Assembly: GCF_902499125.1 (NCBI RefSeq)
Contig: NZ_CABVPX010000034.1
Span: 28,588 to 92,587, forward strand
Direction: 5' to 3'
Source of the DNA: Burkholderia arboris
GTDB lineage: Bacteria > Pseudomonadota > Gammaproteobacteria > Burkholderiales > Burkholderiaceae
Length of the DNA stretch: 64,000 bases
Shown here one piece after another: positions 16,473-25,278 of the stretch. The stretch's first letter is position 1. Every line of letters starts with the position of its first letter. Under the pieces are notes generated by a model. That model worked only from the letters and a program-made list of their open reading frames with translations, did not search any database and was not told where the DNA came from. The position numbers and the translations under genes were made by a program.

Positions 16473-17831
16473 TCAGGCAAACGTATCGACGAGGCCGGCG
16501 CGGCTCACGCTCGCGGCGGCCGGTGCGGATTGCGCAGCGTCGGCCGGTGCATCGACGGCTGACGATCCGCCGTTCCCGCGCCGCGACGACTGGCCGCCGG
16601 CGAAGGTCTGCTGCGGGTTCTGCTGCTGCGAAGCGAAACCGCCGTCGCTGACGGTCGCGCTGCCGAGCCCGAGCCCGCCCGCTTCCATCGCTTCGCGCAG
16701 CTTCGGCAGCGCGGCTTCGACCGCGTCGCGCACCTGCGCGTGCTGTGACACGAACAGCGCGTGCGCGTGGTTGTCCGCGACGCGCAGCACGACCTGCAGC
16801 GGCCCGAGATCGGGCGGATTGAGCGTCAGCTCGGCGCTCTGCTGGTGTGCATTCGACAGGAACACGACCTTCTGGCTCAGCGCGTCCGTCCAGTCGGCGG
16901 TGCCGACGTGCGGGGCGAGCACGTGCGCGTTGGCGGCGGCGATCGCACCGGCGGCCGGCGACAGCTGCAGGTTCGCCTGCGCCGCGGCGGCGGCCGTCGC
17001 GCCGGCCGCGAGCGTCGCGCTGGCGGCCGGATCCGTCGCATTGCTGGCTGCCGCGAGTGCGTGCTGCGTACCCGACTGGGCGGTCGCGTCGGCCTGCAGC
17101 GCCTGCGCGGTGGCCTGCGTCGGCGTCTGCTGGGAGGCGAGCGCGCCTTTCGCATCGGCGAGCGTACGGTCGAACGTCGGCACCTTCGGCGTCAGCGGCG
17201 CGGCGGCGGCGGCGGTCGATGCGGTTGCTGCCGGCGCCGAGGTCGGGGCGGCGGCGGACGTACCGGTCGCCGGCATCGCGATCGCGCCAGCGCCACCCGT
17301 CAGCTTGGCGAGCGCGGCTTGCAACGCGTCGCGGCTCGACGCCGGGCCGGTCGGCTCGGCGGCCGCATCCTTGGCCGCCTGACCGGTCAGCGTCGCCGTG
17401 GCATCGGGCTGGCCGGACACGGCCGTCTTTTGCGCCGCGGCCGCAACAGCGGCAGCGGGGGCGCCGGCAGGCGTCGCGTTGTCCGTGCGCGCCTGCAACT
17501 GCGCCTGCACGGCGGCAGCGGCGGCGAGTGCGGCGGCGTCGGGGTTGGTCGTCGCGTTCGCGTCGTCGGTCGACTTGTCGTCGTCCGTGCCGGACGGCTT
17601 CGTGCCGGCGGCCGGTTTCGACGCAGCCTGCGTCGTCGATGCATCGGGCGTAGCGGGATTCGACGCGTCGCGACGCGTGACGACGCTTTGCTTCAGCGTC
17701 TGCGCGAACGGCACGGCGGCCGTGGTCGCCGGCGCATCGTTGCCGGCGGCGGACGAACCCGAGCCGCGGGCGGCCTTGAGTGCGGCGCCGGCGGTGTCGA
17801 TCAGCGCGCCGAGCAGGGGCAGGGGTGGCAT
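16473..17831 (-). CDS. fliK: Flagellar hook-length control protein FliK
   Basis: FliK measures hook length and switches the export gate from hook to filament substrates. The 452-residue protein has a long Ala/Thr-rich, low-complexity N-terminal and middle part. A compact C-terminal Flg_hook domain follows around residues 290-400, with SQKVVFLSNAHQQSAELTLNPPDLGPLQVVLRV and FVSQHAQVRDAVEAALPKLREAME. The tail is Gln/Gly/Ser-rich. It is the last gene of the leftward fliFGHIJK operon, 31 bp after fliJ. A second FliK-like gene lies at 25279. Confidence 0.93.
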   Translation of the reverse strand: MPPLPLLGALIDTAGAALKAARGSGSSAAGNDAPATTAAVPFAQTLKQSVVTRRDASNPATPDASTTQAASKPAAGTKPSGTDDDKSTDDANATTNPDAAALAAAAAVQAQLQARTDNATPAGAPAAAVAAAAQKTAVSGQPDATATLTGQAAKDAAAEPTGPASSRDALQAALAKLTGGAGAIAMPATGTSAAAPTSAPAATASTAAAAAPLTPKVPTFDRTLADAKGALASQQTPTQATAQALQADATAQSGTQHALAAASNATDPAASATLAAGATAAAAAQANLQLSPAAGAIAAANAHVLAPHVGTADWTDALSQKVVFLSNAHQQSAELTLNPPDLGPLQVVLRVADNHAHALFVSQHAQVRDAVEAALPKLREAMEAGGLGLGSATVSDGGFASQQQNPQQTFAGGQSSRRGNGGSSAVDAPADAAQSAPAAASVSRAGLVDTFA

Positions 17832-17862
17832 GACGGTTCTCTCGTTCGAATGCGGTGGTCGG

Positions 17863-18321
17863 TTACGACGAGCGGGCCGCGTCGGCCCGCATGCGCAGGA
17901 TCTTCGCGGCGTGTTCGTCGGCGTCGCGCTGTTCGCGCCGGGCCTCGCGCGTCGCTTCCTGCGCGACGCCGCGTGCCTGCAGGATTTCGTACGAGCCGAC
18001 GGTGCGCTTCTTCTGCTGCCAGTTCGGGCGGGCTTCGTCGATGCGGACCTCCGCCGCGGCGAGCACGTTGCGCTGCTGGGCGATCGCGGCGTCGAGCGTG
18101 TCGATGAACGCCTGGAAATTGCGCCAGTTGCCGGCCGGCATCCCGCTTTGCGCGGATTGCGCGAAGCGGGCGTGATATTCGTCGCGGTAGTGCAGCAGCG
18201 CGTCGAGCTGTTCGGCCGCCGCGGTGCGGTCGCGCTGCGCGGTGCCGAGCTGCTTCGTGGCCGAGTCGAGGTCTTCCTGCGCACGGTCGAGCAGCAGCTG
18301 AAGGGGAAAGCCGTGTGCCAT
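17863..18321 (-). CDS. fliJ: Flagellar export chaperone/stalk protein FliJ
   Basis: FliJ is the coiled-coil stalk that joins the FliI ATPase ring to the export gate protein FlhA and escorts chaperones. The 152-residue product is almost wholly helical and charged, starts MAHGFPLQLLLDRAQEDLDSATKQL, and is rich in heptad-like Gln/Ala/Arg. It begins 5 bp after fliI stops, so translation is probably coupled. Confidence 0.92.
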   Translation of the reverse strand: MAHGFPLQLLLDRAQEDLDSATKQLGTAQRDRTAAAEQLDALLHYRDEYHARFAQSAQSGMPAGNWRNFQAFIDTLDAAIAQQRNVLAAAEVRIDEARPNWQQKKRTVGSYEILQARGVAQEATREARREQRDADEHAAKILRMRADAARSS

Positions 18322-18326
18322 CGGGA

Positions 18327-19880
18327 TCAGCCTCCGTAAGCGTCGAACAGCGCATCGAGTGCGGTCAGGCTCGGTGCGAACGGCGCGCATTCGCGGAAGC
18401 CCTGCTGCAGGAAGGCCTCGATGCGCGGGTAGAGCGCGATCGCGCGGTCGAGTTGCGCGTCGCGGCCGGGGGCGTACGCGCCGACCGCGATCAGGTCGCG
18501 GTTGCGCTGGTAGCGCGACAGCATCTGCTTGAACTGCCGCACGTGGTCGAGATGCGTTTCGTCGATCAACGCGGTCATCGCGCGGCTGATCGATGCCTCG
18601 ATGTCGATCGCCGGATAGTGGCCGGCCTCGGCGAGCGAGCGCGACAGCACGATGTGGCCGTCGAGGATCGCGCGCGCCGAATCGGCGATCGGGTCCTGCT
18701 GGTCGTCGCCTTCGGTCAGCACCGTGTAGAACGCGGTGATCGAGCCGCCGCCTTCGGGCCCGTTGCCGGTGCGCTCGACGAGCGCGGGCAGCTTCGCGAA
18801 CACCGACGGCGGATAGCCTTTCGTCGCGGGCGGCTCGCCGATCGCCAGCGCGATCTCGCGCTGCGCCATCGCATAGCGCGTCAGCGAATCCATCAGCAGC
18901 AGCACATGCTTGCCCTGGTCGCGGAAATACTCGGCGAGCGACGTCGCGTAGGCGGCGCCCTGCATCCGCAGCAGCGGCGACACGTCGGCCGGCGCCGCGA
19001 CGACGACCGAGCGCGCGAGGCCGTCCTCGCCGAGGATCTGTTCGATGAATTCCTTCACTTCGCGGCCGCGTTCGCCGATCAGCCCGATCACGATCACTTC
19101 CGCGCTCGTATAGCGCGCCATCGTGCCGAGCAGCACCGACTTGCCGACGCCGGAGCCCGCGAACAGGCCCATCCGCTGCCCGCGGCCGACGGTGAGCAGC
19201 GCGTTGATCGCGCGCACGCCGACATCGAGCACGTGGTGGATCGGTTCGCGCTCGAGCGGATTGATCGACGGCGCCGACAGCGGTGCATCGACCCTGGATG
19301 CCAGCGGGCCGAGGCCGTCGAGCGGGCGGCCCGACGCGTCGACGACGCGCCCGAGCATCTCCCAGCCGACCGGCAGCCGCTTCGCGCCCGCGAGCGGATC
19401 GGTGATGGGCGCGCTTTCGAGCGGCCACACGCGCGCGCCGGGCAGCACGCCCGCGACGTCGGTGGTCGGCATCAGGAACAGGCGGTCGCCGGCGAAGCCG
19501 ACGACTTCGGCTTCCGCGTGCGGCAGCGTGCTGCCGGGCGGCAGTTCGATCATGCATTCGGCACCGACCGACAGGCGCAGCCCGATCGCCTCGAGCACGA
19601 GGCCGGCCGCGCGCGTGAGGCGCCCGCACGGCCGCAGCGGCAGCGCGCGGTGGCTGCGCGCGGCGAGCCCGTTCAGGTGCGAACGCCAGTGCGCGAGATG
19701 GGGGTTGTGCGGTGCGCGCGGCGTGGCGCCGGCGGTATCGGCGGCCGCAACCGCAGCGTGCGGCGTGGCGTCGTGTGCGGCGTCGTGCGCGGCAGCCGGC
19801 CCGAACGACGCGAGCGCGAGTTCACGTTCGAGCGGCGTCATGCCGTCGTGCGCCAGCGCCTCGGGCGACCGCGTCACCAC
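18327..19880 (-). CDS. fliI: Flagellum-specific export ATPase FliI
   Basis: FliI powers and primes type III export of flagellar subunits. The 517-residue protein is longer than the usual 440-460 because of an Ala-rich N-terminal extension of about 55 residues. Walker A is AGSGVGKS (residues 241-248), Walker B is VLLLMDSLTRYA, and the ATPase signature is PALVERTGNGPEGGGSITAFYTVL. It overlaps fliH by 7 bp. MTPLERELA at codon 14 is a possible shorter start. Confidence 0.95.
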   Translation of the reverse strand: MVTRSPEALAHDGMTPLERELALASFGPAAAHDAAHDATPHAAVAAADTAGATPRAPHNPHLAHWRSHLNGLAARSHRALPLRPCGRLTRAAGLVLEAIGLRLSVGAECMIELPPGSTLPHAEAEVVGFAGDRLFLMPTTDVAGVLPGARVWPLESAPITDPLAGAKRLPVGWEMLGRVVDASGRPLDGLGPLASRVDAPLSAPSINPLEREPIHHVLDVGVRAINALLTVGRGQRMGLFAGSGVGKSVLLGTMARYTSAEVIVIGLIGERGREVKEFIEQILGEDGLARSVVVAAPADVSPLLRMQGAAYATSLAEYFRDQGKHVLLLMDSLTRYAMAQREIALAIGEPPATKGYPPSVFAKLPALVERTGNGPEGGGSITAFYTVLTEGDDQQDPIADSARAILDGHIVLSRSLAEAGHYPAIDIEASISRAMTALIDETHLDHVRQFKQMLSRYQRNRDLIAVGAYAPGRDAQLDRAIALYPRIEAFLQQGFRECAPFAPSLTALDALFDAYGG

Positions 19881-20557
19881 GTGCTCACCTTGCCGATCGC
19901 GGCGGCGACGCGCTGCCAGCGCGTGGACAGCGTCGCATCGACCTCGCCGGTCGCGGCGTGCGCGCGGCAGCCGCCGCGCTCGATCGACGCATCGGTGCGC
20001 ACGTTCCAGCCGAGCGTATCGAGATCGTCCTGCAGATAGGCTTCGACGACGGGCAGGTCGGCCGGATTCACCGCGAGATGCGGTGCGCCGGACAGTGCGG
20101 GCTCGGCCGCGAGCACGTCGCGCACGGCCGCGACCAGCGCGGCCGGGTCATGCTTCACGTGCTGGCGCACGACCTGCTGCGCGATGTCGAGCGCGAGTTG
20201 CGCGATGTCGGACGCGAGATCGTGTTCGACGGTCGATACGGCTTCGCGGAACGACGCGGCGAGCGCCGCGAGCTGCGCAGCCTGTTCGCGCGCGTCGGCC
20301 TGGCCGGCCTCGAAACCCTGTTCGCGGCCCTGCTCGAAACCGGCCTGGTAGCCGAGCGCCTGGCCTTCGACGTGGCCGGCCGCATGGCCTTCGGCGTGCG
20401 CGGCATCGCGCACGCGCTGCAGTTCCTCGGCGAGCGCGGCGGCAGCGGCCGCCGCGTCGTCGGGCGGCGGCGGGGGCGGCGGCGGGTCGAACGACGCCAT
20501 CTCCCACCGCTGGTATGCGGTGAGGGTGCCCACGCGATCGCTCGCCGAATCAGACAT
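19874..20557 (-). CDS. fliH: Flagellar assembly protein FliH
   Basis: FliH binds and regulates FliI and anchors it at the C-ring. This 227-residue protein has an unbroken run of eight prolines near residue 26, then an Ala-rich helix. A Gly-rich segment follows (AAGHVEGQALGYQAGFEQGREQGFEAGQ) with the GxxxG-type repeats typical of FliH. The C-terminal domain is YscL/V-ATPase-E-like. It overlaps fliG by 8 bp and fliI by 7 bp, so the operon is translationally coupled. Confidence 0.92.
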   Translation of the reverse strand: MSDSASDRVGTLTAYQRWEMASFDPPPPPPPPDDAAAAAAALAEELQRVRDAAHAEGHAAGHVEGQALGYQAGFEQGREQGFEAGQADAREQAAQLAALAASFREAVSTVEHDLASDIAQLALDIAQQVVRQHVKHDPAALVAAVRDVLAAEPALSGAPHLAVNPADLPVVEAYLQDDLDTLGWNVRTDASIERGGCRAHAATGEVDATLSTRWQRVAAAIGKVSTW

Positions 20558-21545
20558 ACGCGTCTTCCGCCTTGCCGCCGATCGCGATCTGGCCGCTCTC
20601 GGCGAGGTTGCGCACGATCTGCAGGATGCGGCGCTGCTGCGTCTCGACTTCGGACACGCGCACCGGGCCGCGCGCGTCGAGATCCTCGGCGAGCAGTTCG
20701 GCCGCGCGTTGCGACATGTTCGCGAGGAACTTCTGGCGCAGCGCGGGCGGCGCGCCCTTCAGCGCGATGATCAGCGTTTCCGACTCGACTTCCTTGAGCA
20801 CCATCTGGATCGCGCGATCCTCGAGGTCGAGCAGGTTCTCGAACACGAACATCTGGTCGACGATCTTCTGCGCGAGATCGGCGTCGTACTGGCGCACGCT
20901 TTCGAGCACGCCTTCCTCGTGCACGCTCGTCATGAAGTTCAGGATCTCGGCCGCGGTGCGGATGCCGCCCATCGGGCTGCGCTTCAGGTTGTCGCTGCCG
21001 GACAGCAGACCCGTCAGCACGTCGTCGAGTTCGCGCAGCGCGGCCGGCTGGATGCCGTCGAGCGTCGCGATCCGCAGCATCACGTCGTTACGCAGCCGTT
21101 CGGTGAAGCACGAGGCGATTTCCGACGCCTGGTCGCGGTCGAGGTGCACGAGGATCGTCGCGATGATCTGCGGATGCTCGTTCTTGATCAGCTCGGCCAC
21201 GGCGCCCGAGTCCATCCACTTCAGGCCCTCGATGCCGCTCGTGTCGCTGCCCTGCAGGATGCGGTCGATCAGCACGCCGGCTTTGTCCTCGCCGAGCGCC
21301 TTCGTCAGCACCGAGCGGATGTAGTCGCTCGAATCGAGCGACAGCGCGGTGTGCTGCTCGGCTTCCTTCGCGAACTCCTGCAGCACGTCCTCGACCTGCT
21401 CGCGCGTGACGTTCTTCAACGCGGCCATCGCGGCGCCGATCTTCTGGACCTCGCGCGGCGCGAGGAACTTGAATACCTGCGCGGCTTCTTCCTCGCCGAT
21501 CGACATCAGCAGCAGCGCGCTCTTGGTCAAGCCTTCAGCGTTCAT
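20550..21545 (-). CDS. fliG: Flagellar motor switch protein FliG
   Basis: FliG links the MS ring (FliF) to the C-ring and generates torque with MotA. The 331-residue protein has the EHPQIIATIL motif in the middle domain (about residue 125), the MFVFENL armadillo segment, and the charged C-terminal torque helix region (QKFLANMSQRAAELLAEDLDARGPVR). Length and domain order are normal. It overlaps fliF by 11 bp. Confidence 0.97.
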   Translation of the reverse strand: MNAEGLTKSALLLMSIGEEEAAQVFKFLAPREVQKIGAAMAALKNVTREQVEDVLQEFAKEAEQHTALSLDSSDYIRSVLTKALGEDKAGVLIDRILQGSDTSGIEGLKWMDSGAVAELIKNEHPQIIATILVHLDRDQASEIASCFTERLRNDVMLRIATLDGIQPAALRELDDVLTGLLSGSDNLKRSPMGGIRTAAEILNFMTSVHEEGVLESVRQYDADLAQKIVDQMFVFENLLDLEDRAIQMVLKEVESETLIIALKGAPPALRQKFLANMSQRAAELLAEDLDARGPVRVSEVETQQRRILQIVRNLAESGQIAIGGKAEDAYV

Positions 21546-23298
21546 CGGACACCCAGTTCTTCACGACGGTAGCGACGATCTTCGGATCCTGGCGGGCGAT
21601 CGTGCGTGCGTAGTCGAGGTTGCGTTCGTAGCGGTTCTTCTCGGTTTCGAAGCCGAGCAGCATCGGGTCGGGCTCCTCCGTCTTGACCGGCGCGGGCAGG
21701 CCGTCGAGCGCGACCGGATCTTCCGGCGCCGCGAGCGCCGGCGCGGCCGGCTCGGGCGGCGGGAACGCGCGGCGCATCGCCGGGCGCACGAACATGAAGT
21801 AGAGCGCTGCCGCGGCTGCCGCGATGCCGAGCCACTTCGCGGCTTCCTTCGCCATCGCGATCATGTCGGGCTGGCGCCACCACGGCAGGTCGGCGTACGG
21901 GTCGCTCACGGTCGAGAACGCGCTGTTCACGACGTTCACCGAGTCGCCGCGCTTCTCGTCGTAGCCCATTGCGTCCTTCACGAGCTGTTCGACCTGCGCG
22001 AGCTTGGCGGGCGGCAGCGGCTGCATCGTCACGTGGCCCTTCGCGTCGGCGACCGGCTGGTAGTTGACGACGACCGCGACCGACAGCCGCTTCACGCTGC
22101 CCATCGGCTGTTCGAGGTGGCGGATCGTCTTGTCGACTTCGTAGTTGGTCGTCTGGTCCTTGCGGTCGCTGACCGGCGTCGTCTGCGGCCCGTTCTGGCC
22201 GTTGCCGGCGACGACCGGCGCGGACGCCGGCTGCGGCGGCGTGTTCGACAGCGCGCCCGGCACGCCCGACGCGCCGCCCTGCGCGAGTTCGGTCGCGCTG
22301 CTGGTCTGCTGGCTGCGGATCGCGGATTGCTGCGGATTGCCGTTCGGGCCGTAGCTTTCCGAGGTCTGCTCGATCTTCGAAAAATCGAGGTCCGCGCTGA
22401 CCTGCGAGCGTGCGTTGCCGGTGCCGAAGATCGGCGCGAGGATCGCGTCGATGCGCTTTTGCGTGTTGTGCTCGACCTGCTGCACATATTTGAGCTGGCT
22501 CGCGTCGAGGCCGGAGGCGGACGCGGTCTGGGTCAGCAGGTTGCCGTCCTGGTCGACGATCGTCACGTTCTTCGCGGGCATGTCGGGCACGCCGGACGAC
22601 ACCATCCGCGTGATCGCCTGGACCTGGCCCTCGTCGAGCACGCGGCCCGGATAGAGGTCGACGAACACCGACGCGCTCGGCGCTTCCTTGTCGCGCACGA
22701 AGACCGACGGCTTCGGGATCGCGAGATGCACGCGCGCGCCGCGCACGGCATTGATCGATTCGATGGTGCGCTGCAGCTCGCCTTCGAGCGCACGCTGGTA
22801 ATTGATCTGCTCGGCGAACTGGCTGATGCCGAATTTCTGGTTGTCCATCAGCTCGAAGCCGACCGAGCCGCCCTTCGGCAGCCCCATCGCGGCGAGCTTC
22901 AGGCGCGTTTCATGCACCTGGTTCGACGGCACGAGGATCGCGCCGCCGGCATCGGCGAACTTGTAGGGAACGTTTGCCTGCTGGAGCGCGGCAATGATCG
23001 CGCCGCCGTCGCGGTCCGACAGGTTGCTGTACAGCACGCGGTAGTCGGGCGCCCGGCTCCACAGCACGAGGGCGGTGATCGCGGCGATCGCGAGCGCGAC
23101 GGCGATCACGAACGGCAGCTTCGGGTTGCCCTTCATCCGCGAGATGCCGGGAATGCGTTCCGCGAAGCCGCCCAGCCCGAAGTCTGCGCCTGCGCCACCC
23201 GCGCCCGGCAACGCGGCGGCCGCGGCGGCGCCGGGCGCCGGGCTGGCGAGGCCCGCGCGGGCGTCTGGGTTGATCAGCGAGTTGGCCTGCGAATCCAT
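21535..23298 (-). CDS. fliF: Flagellar MS-ring protein FliF
   Basis: FliF forms the membrane-supramembrane ring on which the motor and export gate assemble. The 587-residue protein has a transmembrane helix at about residues 60-80 (LPFVIAVALAIAAITALVLW), ring-building motifs (GGAIIAALQQANVPYKF, ARVHLAIPKPSVF), and a second helix near residues 475-495. A FliG-binding C-terminus follows. ATG 23298 is used because the conserved part follows it. A Gly/Ala-rich patch at residues 15-45 is non-conserved. It is the first gene of the leftward operon and is divergent from fliE. Confidence 0.96.
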   Translation of the reverse strand: MDSQANSLINPDARAGLASPAPGAAAAAALPGAGGAGADFGLGGFAERIPGISRMKGNPKLPFVIAVALAIAAITALVLWSRAPDYRVLYSNLSDRDGGAIIAALQQANVPYKFADAGGAILVPSNQVHETRLKLAAMGLPKGGSVGFELMDNQKFGISQFAEQINYQRALEGELQRTIESINAVRGARVHLAIPKPSVFVRDKEAPSASVFVDLYPGRVLDEGQVQAITRMVSSGVPDMPAKNVTIVDQDGNLLTQTASASGLDASQLKYVQQVEHNTQKRIDAILAPIFGTGNARSQVSADLDFSKIEQTSESYGPNGNPQQSAIRSQQTSSATELAQGGASGVPGALSNTPPQPASAPVVAGNGQNGPQTTPVSDRKDQTTNYEVDKTIRHLEQPMGSVKRLSVAVVVNYQPVADAKGHVTMQPLPPAKLAQVEQLVKDAMGYDEKRGDSVNVVNSAFSTVSDPYADLPWWRQPDMIAMAKEAAKWLGIAAAAAALYFMFVRPAMRRAFPPPEPAAPALAAPEDPVALDGLPAPVKTEEPDPMLLGFETEKNRYERNLDYARTIARQDPKIVATVVKNWVSDER

Positions 23299-23546
23299 GC
23301 GTCGAGTTTCTCCGGAGCGGGACGACTGAGCTCGCTCGGACGAGCGGGCGGACAATGACACGATGCGATTATCGTGATTCGGGCCGTACTCCGATCGACC
23401 GAAAAGAGCGGGGTTTCCCCCGTACTTTCTCGGCTTTGACGCGCGGCGCGCTGCTATCCTTTTTCGCGATCCGGCATGGTGCGCGTGGTGCGGCGCCGGC
23501 GGATCGCCCGGCCCGTCCGGGTCTCTTCTCTAAGTCTGGGGACAGC

Positions 23547-23891
23547 ATGACTGCGAACGTCAGCGGAATCGGTTCGGTGTTGCAACAGATGCAGTCGATG
23601 GCCGCGCAGGCGTCCGGCGGCGTCGCGAGCCCGACGGCAGCGCTTGCCGGTTCGGGCGCGGCGACGGCCGGCACGTTCGCGAGCGCGATGAAGGCGTCGC
23701 TCGACAAGATCAGCGGCGACCAGCAGCACGCGCTCGGCGAGGCGAAGGCGTTCGAAGTCGGCGCGCCGAACGTGTCGCTGAACGACGTGATGGTCGACAT
23801 GCAGAAAGCCAACATCGGCTTCCAGTTCGGGCTTCAGGTCCGCAACAAGCTAGTGAGCGCTTACAACGACATCATGCAGATGTCGGTGTGA
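23547..23891 (+). CDS. fliE: Flagellar hook-basal body complex protein FliE
   Basis: FliE joins the MS ring to the proximal rod. The 114-residue product has the conserved C-terminal half SLNDVMVDMQKANIGFQFGLQVRNKLVSAYNDIMQM. The N-terminal part is variable and Ala-rich. GGGGAC lies just before ATG 23547. The gap to fliF (248 bp) must hold both divergent promoters. No sigma-28 match is seen there. Confidence 0.96.
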   Translation: MTANVSGIGSVLQQMQSMAAQASGGVASPTAALAGSGAATAGTFASAMKASLDKISGDQQHALGEAKAFEVGAPNVSLNDVMVDMQKANIGFQFGLQVRNKLVSAYNDIMQMSV

Positions 23892-24005
23892 CGCGACGGG
23901 CATCCGGGGAAGGCTATCCGGCGACGGTTCATAGGGGCGGCCGACCGCCTCCCGGACAGGGGCGGCAGGCCGGTATCGCTTGCCCGGCGGCACGCGCCGC
24001 GCACC

Positions 24006-24032
24006 TAAAGCTTTTCAATTCCCTTCCGATAA
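24006..24032 (+). promoter_or_regulatory. Sigma-28 (FliA) promoter of fliS
   Basis: TAAAGCTT - 11 bp - TCCGATAA matches the flagellar sigma-28 consensus TAAAGTTT-N11-GCCGATAA at 14 of 16 positions with exact spacing. It lies about 75 bp before fliS. This indicates late (class 3) control of the fliST group. Confidence 0.85.
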
Positions 24033-24107
24033 CTCCGGTGTGAAGGCCGCGTCGTGCGATGCACGGCGGCGGCTCCCGTATAGCCAAGGCATAACAAGGA
24101 GATGCGC

Positions 24108-24542
24108 ATGTTTTCCCCAGGACACGCTGGAGCCAATGCATACGCGCGTGTCGGCGTCGAGACGGGGGTGATGGGCGCCTCCCCGCACCGGCTGATCGCG
24201 ATGCTGTACCAGGGCGCGCGGCAGGCGATTGCGCTGGCCCGCATGCATTTGCAGCAGGACAACGTGTCCGGGCGCGGCGAAGCGATCGGCAAGGCGATCC
24301 GGATCGTCGAGAGCGGGCTGCAGGCATCGCTGAACCGCGACGCGGGCGGCGAGATCGCGGACCGGCTCGATGCGCTGTATGCGTATATCGGCCGGCGTCT
24401 GCTGGAAGCGAACGCGCAGGCGAGCGACGCGATGCTGGTCGAGGTCGACGGGCTGCTCGCCACGCTCGAGGAAGCATGGACGGGCATCGCCCCGGAAGTC
24501 GCGCGGATGGCCGCGCAACAGGCAGTGGAAGCGTCACGATGA
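24108..24542 (+). CDS. fliS: Flagellin export chaperone FliS
   Basis: FliS binds the C-terminus of flagellin and keeps it unfolded for export. The 144-residue helical protein shows YARVGVETGVMGASPHRLIAMLYQGARQAI, the family N-terminal signature. The start is ATG 24108: AAGGAG (24096-24101) directly abuts another ATG at 24102, so the second Met has proper spacing. Its last codons overlap fliT (ATGA). Confidence 0.95.
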   Translation: MFSPGHAGANAYARVGVETGVMGASPHRLIAMLYQGARQAIALARMHLQQDNVSGRGEAIGKAIRIVESGLQASLNRDAGGEIADRLDALYAYIGRRLLEANAQASDAMLVEVDGLLATLEEAWTGIAPEVARMAAQQAVEASR

Positions 24543-24871
24543 ATCGCAAGGCCGAATACTTCGCACGTTACGAGGCGCTCGCCGCCGTGTCGGGCCGCAT
24601 GCTGTGCGCCGCGCGCGGCGCGGACTGGAGCGCGTTGCCGGGGTTGCAGGCCGAATTCATGCAGCTCGTCGACGGGCTCAAGGAGGCCGATCCGGGCGTC
24701 GCACTCGACGAATCGGATCTCGGCCGCAAGCTCGACCTGATCCGCCGCATCCTGGCCGACGACGCCGCGATCCGCGATCTCGCGAGCCCGGACGTCGCGC
24801 GGCTGTCCGCGCTGTTCGAGGCACGGCGTTCGACCAAGGTATTGACCGATCTCTACCGCGCGCGCGGGTAG
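24539..24871 (+). CDS. fliT: Flagellar protein FliT
   Basis: FliT is the export chaperone of the filament cap FliD and, in enterobacteria, inhibits FlhDC. The 110-residue helical protein is placed as FliT by position (4-bp overlap with fliS), length and the FliT-like YEALAAVSGRML and DLGRKLDLIRRILADDAAIRDL. Sequence conservation in the family is low. A dispersed-type palindrome follows the gene. Confidence 0.85.
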   Translation: MNRKAEYFARYEALAAVSGRMLCAARGADWSALPGLQAEFMQLVDGLKEADPGVALDESDLGRKLDLIRRILADDAAIRDLASPDVARLSALFEARRSTKVLTDLYRARG

Positions 24872-24984
24872 GGCCGTTTTCCGGGGAGACGGGCGCGATG
24901 CGCCCGGGCCCGTTGCCGCACGCGGCGCGCACCGTTCCCGCGGACGGCACCGGCGTGCCGCGCCCGGATTCGCAACGATGGGTC

Positions 24985-25257
24985 GGGTCTGTTTGCAGAT
25001 GGAGCGCACATGCGAATGCCCGAAACCGCTCGCAGGGCAAGGAGTGATGAGCGCCGTTTGGCCGAGCCGAACAAGAGACGAGCGACGCCGCCATGCGGGC
25101 GATTTCGGGCATTCCCGTGGAATGATTTCCTGATTTGGGGTTGCCACGAGAACGGCCGCTCGCCACGTTGCGCTCCTGGCGAATACGCCGGTAGTCGCGG
25201 CGTCGCGCACGGCCGTTCTCGTGGCAACGCATGTGCATTCCATCTGCAAACAGACCC
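24985..25257. repeat. 273-bp nested palindromic element (three-way-junction fold)
   Basis: The ends form a perfect 19-bp inverted repeat (24985-25003 with 25239-25257, GGGTCTGTTTGCAGATGGA), extended by a further matching 9 bp after a 2-bp mismatch. Inside are two more inverted repeats: 25014-25034 with 25094-25114 (21 bp, two mismatches) and 25141-25158 with 25210-25227 (18 bp, perfect). Folded, this gives an outer stem closing two hairpins. No gene is supported inside and no target-site duplication is clear. From memory, similar sequence occurs in translated form as spurious hypothetical proteins in other Burkholderia genomes, suggesting a dispersed repeat family. It sits between fliT and the FliK-like gene. 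Confidence 0.85.
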
Positions 25258-25278
25258 TAAGGTGAGCAGGCTCCGATC

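Noticed and set aside
16761..18107. Long rightward open frame opposite fliK and fliJ
   Set aside because: Arg/Gly-rich translation without any protein pattern. The opposite strand encodes recognisable FliK and FliJ, so this is a shadow caused by high GC content.
18315..20039. Rightward open frame of more than 570 codons opposite fliI
   Set aside because: Shadow of the fliI coding sequence; no domain and a biased Arg/Ala composition.
23299..23546. Sigma-54 promoter between fliF and fliE
   Set aside because: GGCATGGTGCGCG near 23471 loosely resembles a -24/-12 element, but the invariant GG and GC spacing is not met.
24678..25238. Leftward open frame across the palindromic element
   Set aside because: It translates the inverted repeats and part of fliT antisense. 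Such frames are likely spurious hypothetical proteins arising from the repeat.
24985..25257. Palindromic element as an intact insertion sequence
   Set aside because: Too short for a transposase and no clear target-site duplication at the edges. At most a non-autonomous element.
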